A stretch of DNA of 16,418 nt from CAYTEH01 sp964436765 (GCA_964436765.1 CAYTEH010000032.1:1-16418); one strand, 5' to 3'; counted from the stretch's first letter, positions 5,229 through 13,368 are shown. The notes: generated from the sequence alone by a model not told the origin. Numbers and translations: made by a program.

Positions 5229-7895
5229 TTATTCGGCTCCCACCTCCTTTTCGAGCTTCTTCGACCGCCGCTTTGCAGCGCGCTCCGCCTTCTGCTCGAT
5301 TTCACTCAGCTGCTCCTTTTCGGCCTCCAGCGCCTCCACTTCCGTGCTCTGCTCCTCCAAGGCCGCCTGAAGCACCGCTTCCTCGGCTTCCTTGTCCTGG
5401 AGCACGACGCTCATCGTGGCGACCTTATCGCCTCCGTTGAGGCGCATGACGATCACGCCCTGGGTGGCGCGGCCGCGGGAGGGAATTTCTTTCAGTTCCA
5501 TGCGCACCATCTGGCCCTGCTTGCTGACGCAGAGCAGGTCCCCCTCCTCGCCTTCGTTGAGCACGTGAGCGCCGATGATATCGCCGGTCTTCGCGGTGAG
5601 CTGCGCGGCCTTCACGCCGCTGCCGCCACGACCCTGTAACCGATATTGATCGACGGGCGTCATCTTGCCGAGGCCGTTCTCCATCACCACGAGAAGCTTG
5701 CTCTGGGGGTTTGTGATCACCGCTGCCTCGACGACCTCGTCGCCCTGGCCAAGGAGGATGCCGCGCACTCCAGCCGCCGCGCGGCCCATCGAGCGGACGT
5801 CGGTCTCCTTGAAACGAATGGCCTTGCCCTTGCGGGAGAGGAGGAACACCTCGTTGGCGCCGCTCGTGGCGCACACCCACTTGAGTTCGTCGCCGGGCGG
5901 AAGCTTCTGCGCGATCAAGCCCGAGCGCCGGATGTTTTCGAATTCCGTGACCGCCGTGCGCTTCACAGTGCCTTTGTTCGTAGCCATGAAGAGCTCTTTG
6001 ACCCCGCTCAGATCGGCCTTGAGCATGGCCGTGACCCGCTCGCCGGGCTGCAGCTGCAGCAGGTTCACGATCGCCTGGCCCTTCGCGACACGGCCCGCCT
6101 GGGGCAGCTCGAACGTCGGGAAACGGAAGACGCGGCCTGTGTTGGTGAAGTAGAGCACATCATCGTGGTTCATCACGTGCAGGAGCGACATCACTTCGTC
6201 ATCCTCCTTCATCGTCATGCCCTTGATGCCCTTGCCACCGCGATGCTGTGCGCGGAACTGCATGGGGCTGAGGCGCTTCACGTAGCCCGTCCGCGTGAGC
6301 GTGACGATCATGGGAGCGTTCGGGATGGTGTCCTTGGCGCTGAATTCCCCGATCGCGTGCGGCACGATGGCCGTGCGACGGGTGTCGCCGTACGCCTTTT
6401 TGATCTCGAGCGTCTCCTCCTTGATGATCTTGTCGATGCGGTGCTTGTCTTTAAGGATCGCCTCGCACTCGGCAATGAAGGCAAGCTTCTCGGCCAGCTC
6501 GTCCTCAATCTTCTTCCGCTCGAGACCGGCGAGGGTCTGGAGGCGCATCTGGAGAATGGCGTCGGCCTGCAGCTCGCTCAGCTTGAACTTCTTCACGAGA
6601 TTCTCTTTGGCGATCTCCTTGGTTTCGCTCTTGCGGATGGTCTCGATGACCGCATCGATGTGATCGAGCGCCTTCTTGAGACCCTCAAGGATGTGGGCAC
6701 GCTCCTTGGCGCGGTCGCGGTCGAAGGTGACGCGGCGCTTGATGACCACCCTGCGGTGGCCGATGAAGATCTGGAGGAGTTCCTGCAGGTTCAAAAGGCG
6801 CGGCTGGATGCCGTCCCCGAGGGCGATCATGTTGTAGCCGAAGCTGCTCTGGAGCTCGGTGTGCTTGAAGAGCAGGTTCAGAACTTTCTGCGGGTACGAG
6901 TCCTTCTTGAGCTCGATGATGATACGGATACCCTCGCGATCCGATTCGTCGCGGATGTCGCTGATGCCCTGGATGACCTTGTCGGTCACCAGCTGGGCCA
7001 TCTTCTCGATCATGGTCGACTTATTGACCTGGTACGGGATTTCGCTGATGCGGATCTGGTAGCGGCCGTCGCGCACTTCCTCGATTTCGGCTTTGCCTCT
7101 GACCGCGATGGTGCCGCGGCCCGTGAGGTACGCCTGCTTGATGGCTTCCTTGTCGTACACGATGCCGCCGGTGGGGAAATCGGGGCCCTGGACGAACTTG
7201 AGGAGGTCTTCCACCGTCGCATCGTCCTTCTCGAGTAAATAGAGGGTGGCATCGAGCAGTTCGCCAATATTATGGGGCGGGATGTTCGTGGCCATGCCCA
7301 CTGCGATACCCACGGTGCCGTTTAAGAGGAGGTTCGGGATCTTGCTGGGGAGCACGCTCGGCTCTTTGCGGGATGCATCGTAGTTGGCGACGAAATCAAC
7401 CGTGTCTTTTTCGATATCGAAGAGAACCTCATCCGTGACCTTCTCCATTTTGGCCTCGGTGTAACGCATGGCCGCCGCGCCGTCGCCGTCGATCGAGCCG
7501 AAGTTTCCCTGGCCGTCGATGAGCGGATAGCGCATGGAGAATTCCTGCGCCATGCGCACGAGCGCCTCGTACACCGAACTGTCGCCGTGCGGGTGGTACT
7601 TACCAAGCACGTCACCAACCACGAGCGCGCACTTGCGGTAGCGGGCTGCGGAACGAAGACCGATCTCGTGCATCGAATAGAGGATGCGGCGGTGCACGGG
7701 CTTCAGGCCGTCACGGGCGTCGGGCAGCGCGCGGCTGACGATGACGCTCATGGCGTAGTTCAGGTAGCTCTCCTCCATTTCGGCCACGATGGGCCGCGGC
7801 GCGATGCGCCCGATGTTACTGAGTGTCTCGCCGCCGCCCGAGAGGGGCTGCTGGGGATCCTGGGCGGGGGGTGTTTGGTCGTTCTTGGCAGACAT
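5229..7895 (-). CDS. gyrA: DNA gyrase subunit A
   Basis: GyrA is the DNA-cleaving subunit of gyrase, which introduces negative supercoils with GyrB. The catalytic Tyr is Y145 in AAMRYTEAKM. The quinolone-determining region reads KYHPHGDSSVYEALVRMAQE (99-118), with Ser106 matching E. coli Ser83 and Glu110 matching Asp87. The C-terminal beta-propeller contains a GyrA box, QHRGGKG (550-556; canonical QRRGGKG, so one Arg is His), which marks gyrase rather than topoisomerase IV. About 20 extra N-terminal residues are polar and Gln/Pro-rich. The last 55 residues are a highly charged, probably coiled tail. At 888 aa it is near the usual length. gyrB is not in the window. Confidence 0.97.
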   Translation of the reverse strand: MSAKNDQTPPAQDPQQPLSGGGETLSNIGRIAPRPIVAEMEESYLNYAMSVIVSRALPDARDGLKPVHRRILYSMHEIGLRSAARYRKCALVVGDVLGKYHPHGDSSVYEALVRMAQEFSMRYPLIDGQGNFGSIDGDGAAAMRYTEAKMEKVTDEVLFDIEKDTVDFVANYDASRKEPSVLPSKIPNLLLNGTVGIAVGMATNIPPHNIGELLDATLYLLEKDDATVEDLLKFVQGPDFPTGGIVYDKEAIKQAYLTGRGTIAVRGKAEIEEVRDGRYQIRISEIPYQVNKSTMIEKMAQLVTDKVIQGISDIRDESDREGIRIIIELKKDSYPQKVLNLLFKHTELQSSFGYNMIALGDGIQPRLLNLQELLQIFIGHRRVVIKRRVTFDRDRAKERAHILEGLKKALDHIDAVIETIRKSETKEIAKENLVKKFKLSELQADAILQMRLQTLAGLERKKIEDELAEKLAFIAECEAILKDKHRIDKIIKEETLEIKKAYGDTRRTAIVPHAIGEFSAKDTIPNAPMIVTLTRTGYVKRLSPMQFRAQHRGGKGIKGMTMKEDDEVMSLLHVMNHDDVLYFTNTGRVFRFPTFELPQAGRVAKGQAIVNLLQLQPGERVTAMLKADLSGVKELFMATNKGTVKRTAVTEFENIRRSGLIAQKLPPGDELKWVCATSGANEVFLLSRKGKAIRFKETDVRSMGRAAAGVRGILLGQGDEVVEAAVITNPQSKLLVVMENGLGKMTPVDQYRLQGRGGSGVKAAQLTAKTGDIIGAHVLNEGEEGDLLCVSKQGQMVRMELKEIPSRGRATQGVIVMRLNGGDKVATMSVVLQDKEAEEAVLQAALEEQSTEVEALEAEKEQLSEIEQKAERAAKRRSKKLEKEVGAE

Positions 7896-7920
7896 TTAAA
7901 AGCTGGGGGAGATCAGACGG

Positions 7921-7926
7921 ATGATA
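7921..7926 (-). promoter_or_regulatory. Possible -10 box of gyrA
   Basis: The minus strand reads CTG then TATCAT, 25 nt before the gyrA ATG. No good -35 box is visible 17 bp upstream. No Shine-Dalgarno sequence precedes the ATG. Confidence 0.35.
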
Positions 7927-8029
7927 CAGAAATCTGTGCGGGAAAAAAGGGCTATGGGTCACATATTTGGTACAGGAAGGCCACTTTTAGACATCAAAAC
8001 ATGACATTGGCAAGCAGGGAAATCTCATC

Positions 8030-8059
8030 AAAAATCGCCGCCACGGGGTGCGTGGCGGC
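8030..8059 (-). terminator. Rho-independent terminator for the small membrane-protein gene
   Basis: A perfect 8-bp GC stem (8037-8044 with 8052-8059) closes a 7-nt loop. On the minus strand it is followed by G then ATTTTT, a short U-tract. It begins 11 nt after the stop of the small gene at 8071 and separates it from gyrA, which has its own start 140 bp further on. Confidence 0.75.
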
Positions 8060-8070
8060 AAAAAGATCTG

Positions 8071-8235
8071 TCATTGTTTCGTGGTTTGATCCGGCCAGCA
8101 GGATAGCCAGATCATAAAAATGCAGAAGGCACCGGGAACAGCGATACATGCCATGATCGTCAGATCAACGATCAGGGTTAATTTTCGCTGCTCATCGAGC
8201 CCGGGAACCGGGTCAAATGCGAAGGGCACGTGCAT
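8071..8235 (-). CDS. Hypothetical small membrane protein (54 aa)
   Basis: Reading from the ATG at 8235, the product begins MHVPFAFDPVPGLDEQRK and then has a long hydrophobic stretch (about 20-46, containing DLTIMACIAVPGAFCIFMIWL), predicting one transmembrane helix and a short polar tail. No family is recognised. The frame is open further upstream, but this ATG is preceded directly by AAAGGAG; the spacing is unusually short. The best support is the terminator hairpin 11 nt after the stop and a structured leader upstream. It is transcribed away from rsmI and towards gyrA. Confidence 0.55.
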   Translation of the reverse strand: MHVPFAFDPVPGLDEQRKLTLIVDLTIMACIAVPGAFCIFMIWLSCWPDQTTKQ

Positions 8236-8247
8236 CTCCTTTCTGAC

Positions 8248-8296
8248 AAAAAACAGATCGTCTGCTTTCCGGAACACGCGTTCCGTGCGAAAGCAG
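8248..8296 (-). promoter_or_regulatory. Structured leader of the small membrane-protein gene
   Basis: A 14-bp stem forms between 8262-8275 and 8280-8296, with loop ACGC and a 3-nt bulge (8286-8288). On the minus strand it is followed, after a minor 4-bp hairpin, by TTTTTT (8248-8253) and then the AAAGGAG-ATG start. The layout resembles an attenuator or a stabilising 5' leader. There is no sign of a known riboswitch class. Confidence 0.4.
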
Positions 8297-8330
8297 TGCA
8301 GGAGCGTAGCAGAAATCCCGTCTTTTCCGC

Positions 8331-8336
8331 TACGAT
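8331..8336 (+). promoter_or_regulatory. -10-like box before the duplicated rsmI start
   Basis: TACGAT lies 6 nt before the ATG of the upstream copy of the rsmI start (8343). This matches the geometry of other promoters in the window, where a -10 box sits about 8-10 nt from the start codon. It predicts that mRNA begins at or next to the first ATG. Confidence 0.35.
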
Positions 8337-8342
8337 GTCGGC

Positions 8343-8423
8343 ATGCTGTCCATCGTCGCGACTCCCATTGGCCCTTCGACGATCTCAGGACCAATCGCAG
8401 ATATTTCCTCCTCCAAACGCTGA
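8343..8423 (+). other. 26-codon upstream ORF duplicating the RsmI N-terminus
   Basis: The ORF starts MLSIVATPIG, identical to the first ten residues of RsmI, then diverges (PSTISGPIADISSSKR) and stops with a TGA sharing its A with the rsmI ATG (TGATG). The two 30-nt copies differ at six bases in five codons, all synonymous. It may be a remnant of the original gene start, a recombination scar, or a translated leader coupled to rsmI. After codon 10 the sequence resembles an inserted short repeat (CCTTCGACGATCTCAGG). Confidence 0.7.
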
Positions 8424-9094
8424 TGTTATCCATTGTTGCAACTCCGATTGGCAACCTCGGTGACATCACCCTCCGCGCCATCGAGACGCTCAAAAAGTGC
8501 GATGCCATCGTGTGCGAGGACACGCGCGTGACGGGGAACCTGCTTGTACAACTTCAGATCCCCAAAAAAGAACTGATCAGCTTCCACGGATACACCGACA
8601 CCTCGAAGGCTGGCTGGCTGGTCGACCGATTGAAGCGCAACGAGCATCTGGTCCTCGTCAGTGACGCAGGGACGCCGGGCATCAGCGATCCCGGGTACGC
8701 CGTCGTCTCGAAGGCCGTCGAAGCCGGCATCACGATCGAAGTCGTGCCCGGACCTTCCGCGTTCCTTGCGGCCTTAAGCGGCAGCGGCCTGCCCGTGCAT
8801 GAATTCACCTATCTCGGGTTCCTGCCCCTCAAGAAAGGACGGAAGACGCTCATTGCATCGTTCAAAGACGAAGAGAGGACCATCGTCTTCTATGAATCGG
8901 TGCACAGGATCGAACGGACGCTGACGGAGATCGCAGAGGCACTGAAGGAGCAACCGGAGAGAAAAGTGGTGATCGGCCGCGAGCTGACAAAGATGCACGA
9001 GGAATTTGTGCGGACGACCGTGGCGGGCCTCGCAGGCGCAGCGAAGACGATCACGCAGAAAGGAGAGTTCGTGGTAGTCATCGGGGGCCGCTGA
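8423..9094 (+). CDS. rsmI: 16S rRNA (cytidine(1402)-2'-O)-methyltransferase RsmI
   Basis: RsmI methylates the 2'-OH of C1402 in the decoding centre of 16S rRNA using S-adenosylmethionine. Family motifs are in order: ATPIGNLGDITLRA (6-19), DAIVCEDTR (27-35), VSDAGTPGISDPG (79-91), VPGPSAFLAAL (108-118), LGFLP (131-135) and FYESVHRI (156-163). The protein ends at 223 aa in KGEFVVVIGGR, close to the end of the tetrapyrrole-methylase fold, so it lacks the roughly 60-residue C-terminal domain of the E. coli protein. The ATG at 8423 is chosen because the family begins at ML-x-IVATPIGNL. The frame is open upstream to 8120 but that part is non-homologous. It ends 3 nt from the convergent Cys-rich gene. 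Confidence 0.95.
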   Translation: MLSIVATPIGNLGDITLRAIETLKKCDAIVCEDTRVTGNLLVQLQIPKKELISFHGYTDTSKAGWLVDRLKRNEHLVLVSDAGTPGISDPGYAVVSKAVEAGITIEVVPGPSAFLAALSGSGLPVHEFTYLGFLPLKKGRKTLIASFKDEERTIVFYESVHRIERTLTEIAEALKEQPERKVVIGRELTKMHEEFVRTTVAGLAGAAKTITQKGEFVVVIGGR

Positions 9095-9097
9095 CCA

Positions 9098-11902
9098 TCA
9101 CAGCCAGAATCCGCACGCCATGAAGCGCTGCATGCGCGCGGTCGCCACCGCCGGCTGCAAGAGCACGTAGTACTGGCGCATCGCGGGCGGCATGAACATC
9201 CACGGCACATGCGTGTTGGCGTAGCTCATGTAGGACATGAAGATACTCACGAAGGTCATGTGTGCCATGGCGCAGAATCCCCCGCCTCCCCCCCCGCCCC
9301 CGAACCCGAAGCCGGGACCGCCGACGCCCGGCCCACCTCCGCCGAAGCCAAAACCCGGGCCACCACCGCCCGGGCCTCCCCCACCACCACCCGGTACTGC
9401 CGGGAAGCACACGCCACGGGGCGGAACAGGCCCGGGAGGGATTCCCGGACTGAACGTGGTGCACGTGGAATTGCTGAACGTAATACTGGGATCAAAGACA
9501 AGCTTGCCCGCGCCTGCGGTTCCCGGACCGGCGTTGGGTTGCTGCGGATTCAACGCCTGGTACCCGTTGTAGTCCGCCGGCACGTAGTAGTACGTACCAT
9601 CATCAGTGAATTTAAGAGGCCTATTCGTACAACTGCGGTTGGCCGCAGCTGCGCCGTTGGCTGGATTATTGCCCCGGTACACGCATTTGTAACTCTGCTT
9701 CATGCAGGTGGTCTGCCCCACCATGCCCAATGCCACCTCGCCTTCGGAGAGGCAGGAGACTTTCCTGAACGCACCCGCGCCCGCCCCCTCGCTGGCCATC
9801 TCGTAGATGAAACGGTTCGTGCCTGCACCACAGGGGGATGCCTGCCAGGTCGCCACAAGGGGCGGAAGGATGCTGGCGGCGGAAGGATTGCACATGGCAC
9901 GTGCGGCCGTGATATCGCAGCACTTCACGGGCTTGCGCGCGTAGAGCTTGCACCGGTTCTCGGTATCGGCACGCGTGCGGTCGCCCGGACGCGGCGCGAA
10001 CACGGCATCCATCTCGTTCCCATCCGCAGCGTTCAGCATCCGGACGGCAATGTCGTGCCGGGCATCCTCGATGGCAAAACGGAGATTGGAGAACTCCGAT
10101 GAATTCAGGCCCTCGCTGTACAGGCGTGTTGCCGGACTGTCGACGAGATCATCGCGGTTTGGCCTGCGCAGCACATCCTTGTTGATGATCCTGCGCGTCA
10201 GATACGGCATGGGACCCGTGGGAGCGTTCACGATCTGCCCGGGATTGCCGGCAGGCTGTGCCAACAGGTACGCGATGACCGCATCGACGTCATCGCTTGT
10301 AAAATGATACGGGCGGGCGGCGGCACCAATCGTGTGGCTCCCAAGGCTCTCGTTCGGTCCCAGTCGGTCGGAGATGAGCACCCCGGACGGGAAGTTTCTG
10401 AGCACCCGACGCTCGCCGTCGTCCGTATTCAGAAGCTCGAACCGCTCATTCGGTGCGAGCGTTGTTGTGGCGGTAGCGGGAATCTCCACCTCCGCGCGCG
10501 TGTTGATGTTCACTTTGAAGATCTTTTCGTCCGGATCCCTGCCCGCCCCCAACGGAAGCACTTCCCATTCGTCACCCGTCTCGGAGTTCCGCACGGTGAG
10601 CATCGAGTAGATCGGCAACGTCCTGCGTGACCGTCCGAAGGGCCCGGCTATTTTGGGGGCGTTATTGATATCGTCGAACGCTGCACGTACGGCTGTACGC
10701 AGGCGCTCCTCCCGGTCACCTATGACATTCTCCTGCGCCCATTGCATCTGATCCCGCGTGAAGCGCGGAAGAGCTGTCGCACTGGTCACGCACGCCGGAA
10801 GACCGTTCGGCGTATCCACCAGGTAGTATGTGGGGATGGCCTGGCATGTTCCAGAGACGCATTCGTTCCCGCAATCGCAGGGACGGTCGTTGACCCCGGT
10901 TCGGCATGCGCCGCCGCGTGCGCCCGGGCGTGGGGCCGCCTGGGCGGTGAACAGCAGATCACCGGCCAGGGCTGCATCGTCGCCATCTTCCGCACACTCG
11001 GGCTCCGCCTCGTTATCGCGCTGGGGCAGGTACTGATACGCGTACGCTGCTGCATAATCCACATCGGTGCCATTCAGGTCTGCCAGCTCCTGCTCGCGCT
11101 CGAAATGCGCCCAAAAACAATCGGCGCAGGCGTGGCACTGCGGATCGGCGGCATCGATGTAGCCGTCCAGTTCGGCGTCGTCTTCGTCATCCTCGCCGTT
11201 ACTGCACTGGGTGAGCGTGCAATCGGCTTTGAAGACGCGCACCGTCTCCTCCGGGCCGCAGGCCGAGGCGGACGCGACCGTCCTCCTGCTGCCGTCGAAT
11301 TGCTCGCACGCGATGGCGTTGGGGCCGGGACATGAGGAATCTGAACTAACCGACGAAGCGGATACCCCCGACTCTTCCGTACACGCCGCAGAACAGCCAT
11401 CCCCGTCGTTGGCATTGCCATCGTCACAGACTTCACCAGGATCCATGATGCCATTGCCGCACACAGGCATAACGGCGGACTCACACACACAATCCGTCGA
11501 AAGGCACATGGATCCGAGCGGGCACGTATCTTTGTTGCCCATGCCCACATCGCAACTTTCCCCCGCATCGACGATGCCGTTGCCACAGGACGACCCTGTT
11601 GAGCCCGATGCATCACCCGAGCAGCCGCAGTAGTACAGTCTCCCCCAGTCCCCCTCGCTGCTGAATGTGCCGCATGTCTGCCCCGCGGGGCAGGAGGTAC
11701 CCGTGGAACACGATAGCGCCGTCGGTGATAGGGCGGACCCCTGCGATCCGCAGATCACGGCACCGGCGCTGACGGATGTCCCTTTCACCAGCGCCAGACC
11801 GGTTCCCGGATCCGGCCACAGTGCCTGACCCGCGAGCATCGCCAGCACAATCAAAAACCCCGTCACGAGTCCGTGTGCCAACGACAGCGAGCGAAGCCGC
11901 AT
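9098..11902 (-). CDS. Large secreted protein with Myxococcus-type Cys-rich repeats and a Gly-rich tail (934 aa)
   Basis: A signal peptide is clear: basic MRLR, a hydrophobic core (11-25) and a likely cleavage after AGQA (24-27). Two Myxococcus-type disulphide repeats follow: CGNGIVDAGESCD (106-118) and CGNGIMDPGEVCDDGNANDG (148-167) with DGCSAAC. An Asp-rich CSNGEDDEDD...AADPQC motif lies at 233-256. The middle is unrecognised but rich in paired Cys. Residues about 830-877 are almost pure Gly with Pro and Phe, followed by a Met/aromatic hydrophobic tail (FVSIFMSYMSY, PWMFMPPAM) ending at 934. A surface or secreted role is likely; the function is unknown. I chose the ATG at 11902 over a GTG at 11920 because the signal peptide fits and a TGGTACCGT box lies 8 nt upstream. 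The M23 peptidase gene lies upstream on the same strand, 123 bp away. Confidence 0.85.
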   Translation of the reverse strand: MRLRSLSLAHGLVTGFLIVLAMLAGQALWPDPGTGLALVKGTSVSAGAVICGSQGSALSPTALSCSTGTSCPAGQTCGTFSSEGDWGRLYYCGCSGDASGSTGSSCGNGIVDAGESCDVGMGNKDTCPLGSMCLSTDCVCESAVMPVCGNGIMDPGEVCDDGNANDGDGCSAACTEESGVSASSVSSDSSCPGPNAIACEQFDGSRRTVASASACGPEETVRVFKADCTLTQCSNGEDDEDDAELDGYIDAADPQCHACADCFWAHFEREQELADLNGTDVDYAAAYAYQYLPQRDNEAEPECAEDGDDAALAGDLLFTAQAAPRPGARGGACRTGVNDRPCDCGNECVSGTCQAIPTYYLVDTPNGLPACVTSATALPRFTRDQMQWAQENVIGDREERLRTAVRAAFDDINNAPKIAGPFGRSRRTLPIYSMLTVRNSETGDEWEVLPLGAGRDPDEKIFKVNINTRAEVEIPATATTTLAPNERFELLNTDDGERRVLRNFPSGVLISDRLGPNESLGSHTIGAAARPYHFTSDDVDAVIAYLLAQPAGNPGQIVNAPTGPMPYLTRRIINKDVLRRPNRDDLVDSPATRLYSEGLNSSEFSNLRFAIEDARHDIAVRMLNAADGNEMDAVFAPRPGDRTRADTENRCKLYARKPVKCCDITAARAMCNPSAASILPPLVATWQASPCGAGTNRFIYEMASEGAGAGAFRKVSCLSEGEVALGMVGQTTCMKQSYKCVYRGNNPANGAAAANRSCTNRPLKFTDDGTYYYVPADYNGYQALNPQQPNAGPGTAGAGKLVFDPSITFSNSTCTTFSPGIPPGPVPPRGVCFPAVPGGGGGGPGGGGPGFGFGGGGPGVGGPGFGFGGGGGGGGFCAMAHMTFVSIFMSYMSYANTHVPWMFMPPAMRQYYVLLQPAVATARMQRFMACGFWL

Positions 11903-11910
11903 TGGCGGTG

Positions 11911-11919
11911 ACGGTACCA
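11911..11919 (-). promoter_or_regulatory. Possible extended -10 box of the Cys-rich gene
   Basis: The minus strand reads TGGTACCGT, a weak extended -10 (TGnTAnnnT), ending 8 nt before the ATG at 11902. The hexamer is a poor consensus match; the call rests on geometry shared with hrcA, ruvA and the M23 gene. Confidence 0.3.
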
Positions 11920-11960
11920 CAACCGACTTGGCGAATGCATTGCAAAAATCAGAAGGAACT

Positions 11961-12018
11961 ATGAAATCTGAAGATCAAAGTTCAAAAGTGTTTCAAGCTT
12001 CGTTCTTCAGTCTTGAGT
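11961..12018. repeat. Inverted arrays of a degenerate heptamer between the M23 and Cys-rich genes
   Basis: The right arm has CTTCGTT, CTTCAGT, CTTGAGT in register (11998-12018). The left arm contains the inverted units TCTGAAG and ATCAAAG (11967-11980). CTGAAGA can pair with TCTTCAG across the element. It follows the stop of the M23 gene. It resembles the element at 15362-15438 in unit length and sequence (both contain GAAGATCAAAG). Confidence 0.55.
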
Positions 12019-12025
12019 TTTCCCG

Positions 12026-13315
12026 TCAGGGCAATACGCTCGCAGGATCCACGTGCACGCCGTTCTTGATCACTTCGAAGTGAAGGTGTGCGCCCGTCGT
12101 CATGGGCCCGGCGCCGTGCGTGCCCGGCTTGCCCCCGGAAAGGCCGATCACCTGACCTTGATGCACCTCCTGCCCGGTGACGACGCTGAAGGCGGACAGG
12201 TGGCCGTAGAGCGTGGCGTACCCGCCGCGGTGCCCGATGAGGATGTACGAGAACCCGCGCGCCCCGCCGTCACGCGCGAGGAAGACGATGCCGTCGGCCG
12301 CGGCCGCGACCTCGGTTCCCTGCGGCACGGCGATGTCCTGCCCGCGGTGCGGCACGCCGAAGTACGAGAGGTACGAGGCGTCCTGGAACCCGGCGGTGCG
12401 GACGCCCGTGACGGGCCAGACAAAATCCGCGGATGCCGCATGCTCGCTGTACCTGCCAGGCTGGGCTGTCCGCAGACCTTTCTGAATCAGTTCGCGTTCG
12501 GCGCGGGCGCGCAGGCGCCCTTCGATCTGCGCCATTTCCCCCTGCATGCGAAGAATATCCTCCTGCACCTGTGCCGTCTCCCGCAGGATCTCGGCCATCT
12601 CCTCCTCGCTCGCCTGCAGCTGGACCTGCGCGGCAAGATGCAATCGTTCGGCAGCGTGGTACGCGCGCAGCGTCTTCTCGCGCTCGGCCTCGAGCGCGCT
12701 CAGCTCCTTCCCGAGGGCGCCCGCCGTCCCGTGGAGCACCGCCTGCGAGAACACCGACGTCTCACGGGCCTGCAGAAGCGAGGTGATGAGCTGTGTCTGG
12801 GCGCGAGAGAGCGCGTCGTTCCTGAGCTGGTCGGCGATCTCGTCCCCCATCGATTCGCCCAAGATGCGGCGCGAGAAGAGCCGGGCTGGCGAGCCGCCGG
12901 CGTCGGCCACGATGATCTGCACGAACCCCTCGCGCATGAACCGCGAGAGCCGGTCCCGCTCGCCGTGCATGCGGGTGACGGAACGGATCTCGGTGGCCAC
13001 GAGCGTGTCCGCCTCGGCATCCGTCTGCCTGATCTTCGCCTTCAGGGCCGCGACCGCCAGGCGCAATTCTCTCTTCTTTTTATTGAGCGCCTGCAGCTGC
13101 CTGGTGGTGGCCTCGACTGTCTTCTGCGCCTTGTCGGCGCGCAGGCCGAACGTCGCCGACTCGCGGTACCCGTCCCGCGCCTGTTCGATCGCCTGCAAGA
13201 ACCGTTCCTGCGTTCCTGCCGGCACCAGTGACGCGAGCACCGAACCGCCCACGGCGAACGCCACTGCGATGAGCAGTGCGGCCGTGACGGCGAGCAGTCG
13301 GTTGAGGGTGTGCAT
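12026..13315 (-). CDS. M23 family (LytM-type) metallopeptidase with coiled coil, EnvC/NlpD-like
   Basis: The protein has an N-terminal signal anchor or signal peptide (about 5-33), a long Glu/Arg/Gln/Ala-rich coiled-coil region (about 60-290), then a C-terminal LytM zinc peptidase domain. Zinc ligands are H323 and D327 (HRGQD) and H412 (HLHFE), with the catalytic H410 and an LYGHLS motif also present, so the enzyme looks active, unlike the degenerate LytM domain of EnvC. Members cleave peptide cross-links in peptidoglycan or activate amidases during division. At 429 aa it is a usual length for an EnvC-type protein. It diverges from ruvA across 70 bp. The ATG at 13315 is 8 nt from a TATACT box. 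Confidence 0.92.
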   Translation of the reverse strand: MHTLNRLLAVTAALLIAVAFAVGGSVLASLVPAGTQERFLQAIEQARDGYRESATFGLRADKAQKTVEATTRQLQALNKKKRELRLAVAALKAKIRQTDAEADTLVATEIRSVTRMHGERDRLSRFMREGFVQIIVADAGGSPARLFSRRILGESMGDEIADQLRNDALSRAQTQLITSLLQARETSVFSQAVLHGTAGALGKELSALEAEREKTLRAYHAAERLHLAAQVQLQASEEEMAEILRETAQVQEDILRMQGEMAQIEGRLRARAERELIQKGLRTAQPGRYSEHAASADFVWPVTGVRTAGFQDASYLSYFGVPHRGQDIAVPQGTEVAAAADGIVFLARDGGARGFSYILIGHRGGYATLYGHLSAFSVVTGQEVHQGQVIGLSGGKPGTHGAGPMTTGAHLHFEVIKNGVHVDPASVLP

Positions 13316-13323
13316 TTCAAGAC

Positions 13324-13329
13324 AGTATA
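13324..13329 (-). promoter_or_regulatory. -10 box of the M23 peptidase gene
   Basis: The minus strand reads CGCTATACT; TATACT ends 8 nt before the ATG at 13315. No ribosome-binding site fits in the gap, so a leaderless or near-leaderless mRNA is predicted. It shares the 70-bp divergent region with the ruvA promoter. Confidence 0.6.
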
Positions 13330-13368
13330 GCGGAAAACCGGTATTTTTGGAACTCCCGAATTCGCCCC

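Noticed and set aside
8120..8422. N-terminal extension of RsmI in an open plus-strand frame
   Set aside because: The family starts at MLSIVATPIG (8423). The upstream part has no homology pattern and overlaps the opposite-strand small gene, hairpin and duplicated start.
9237..9572. Pro-rich plus-strand ORF
   Set aside because: It is the antisense reading of the Gly-rich tract of the secreted protein and has no independent support.
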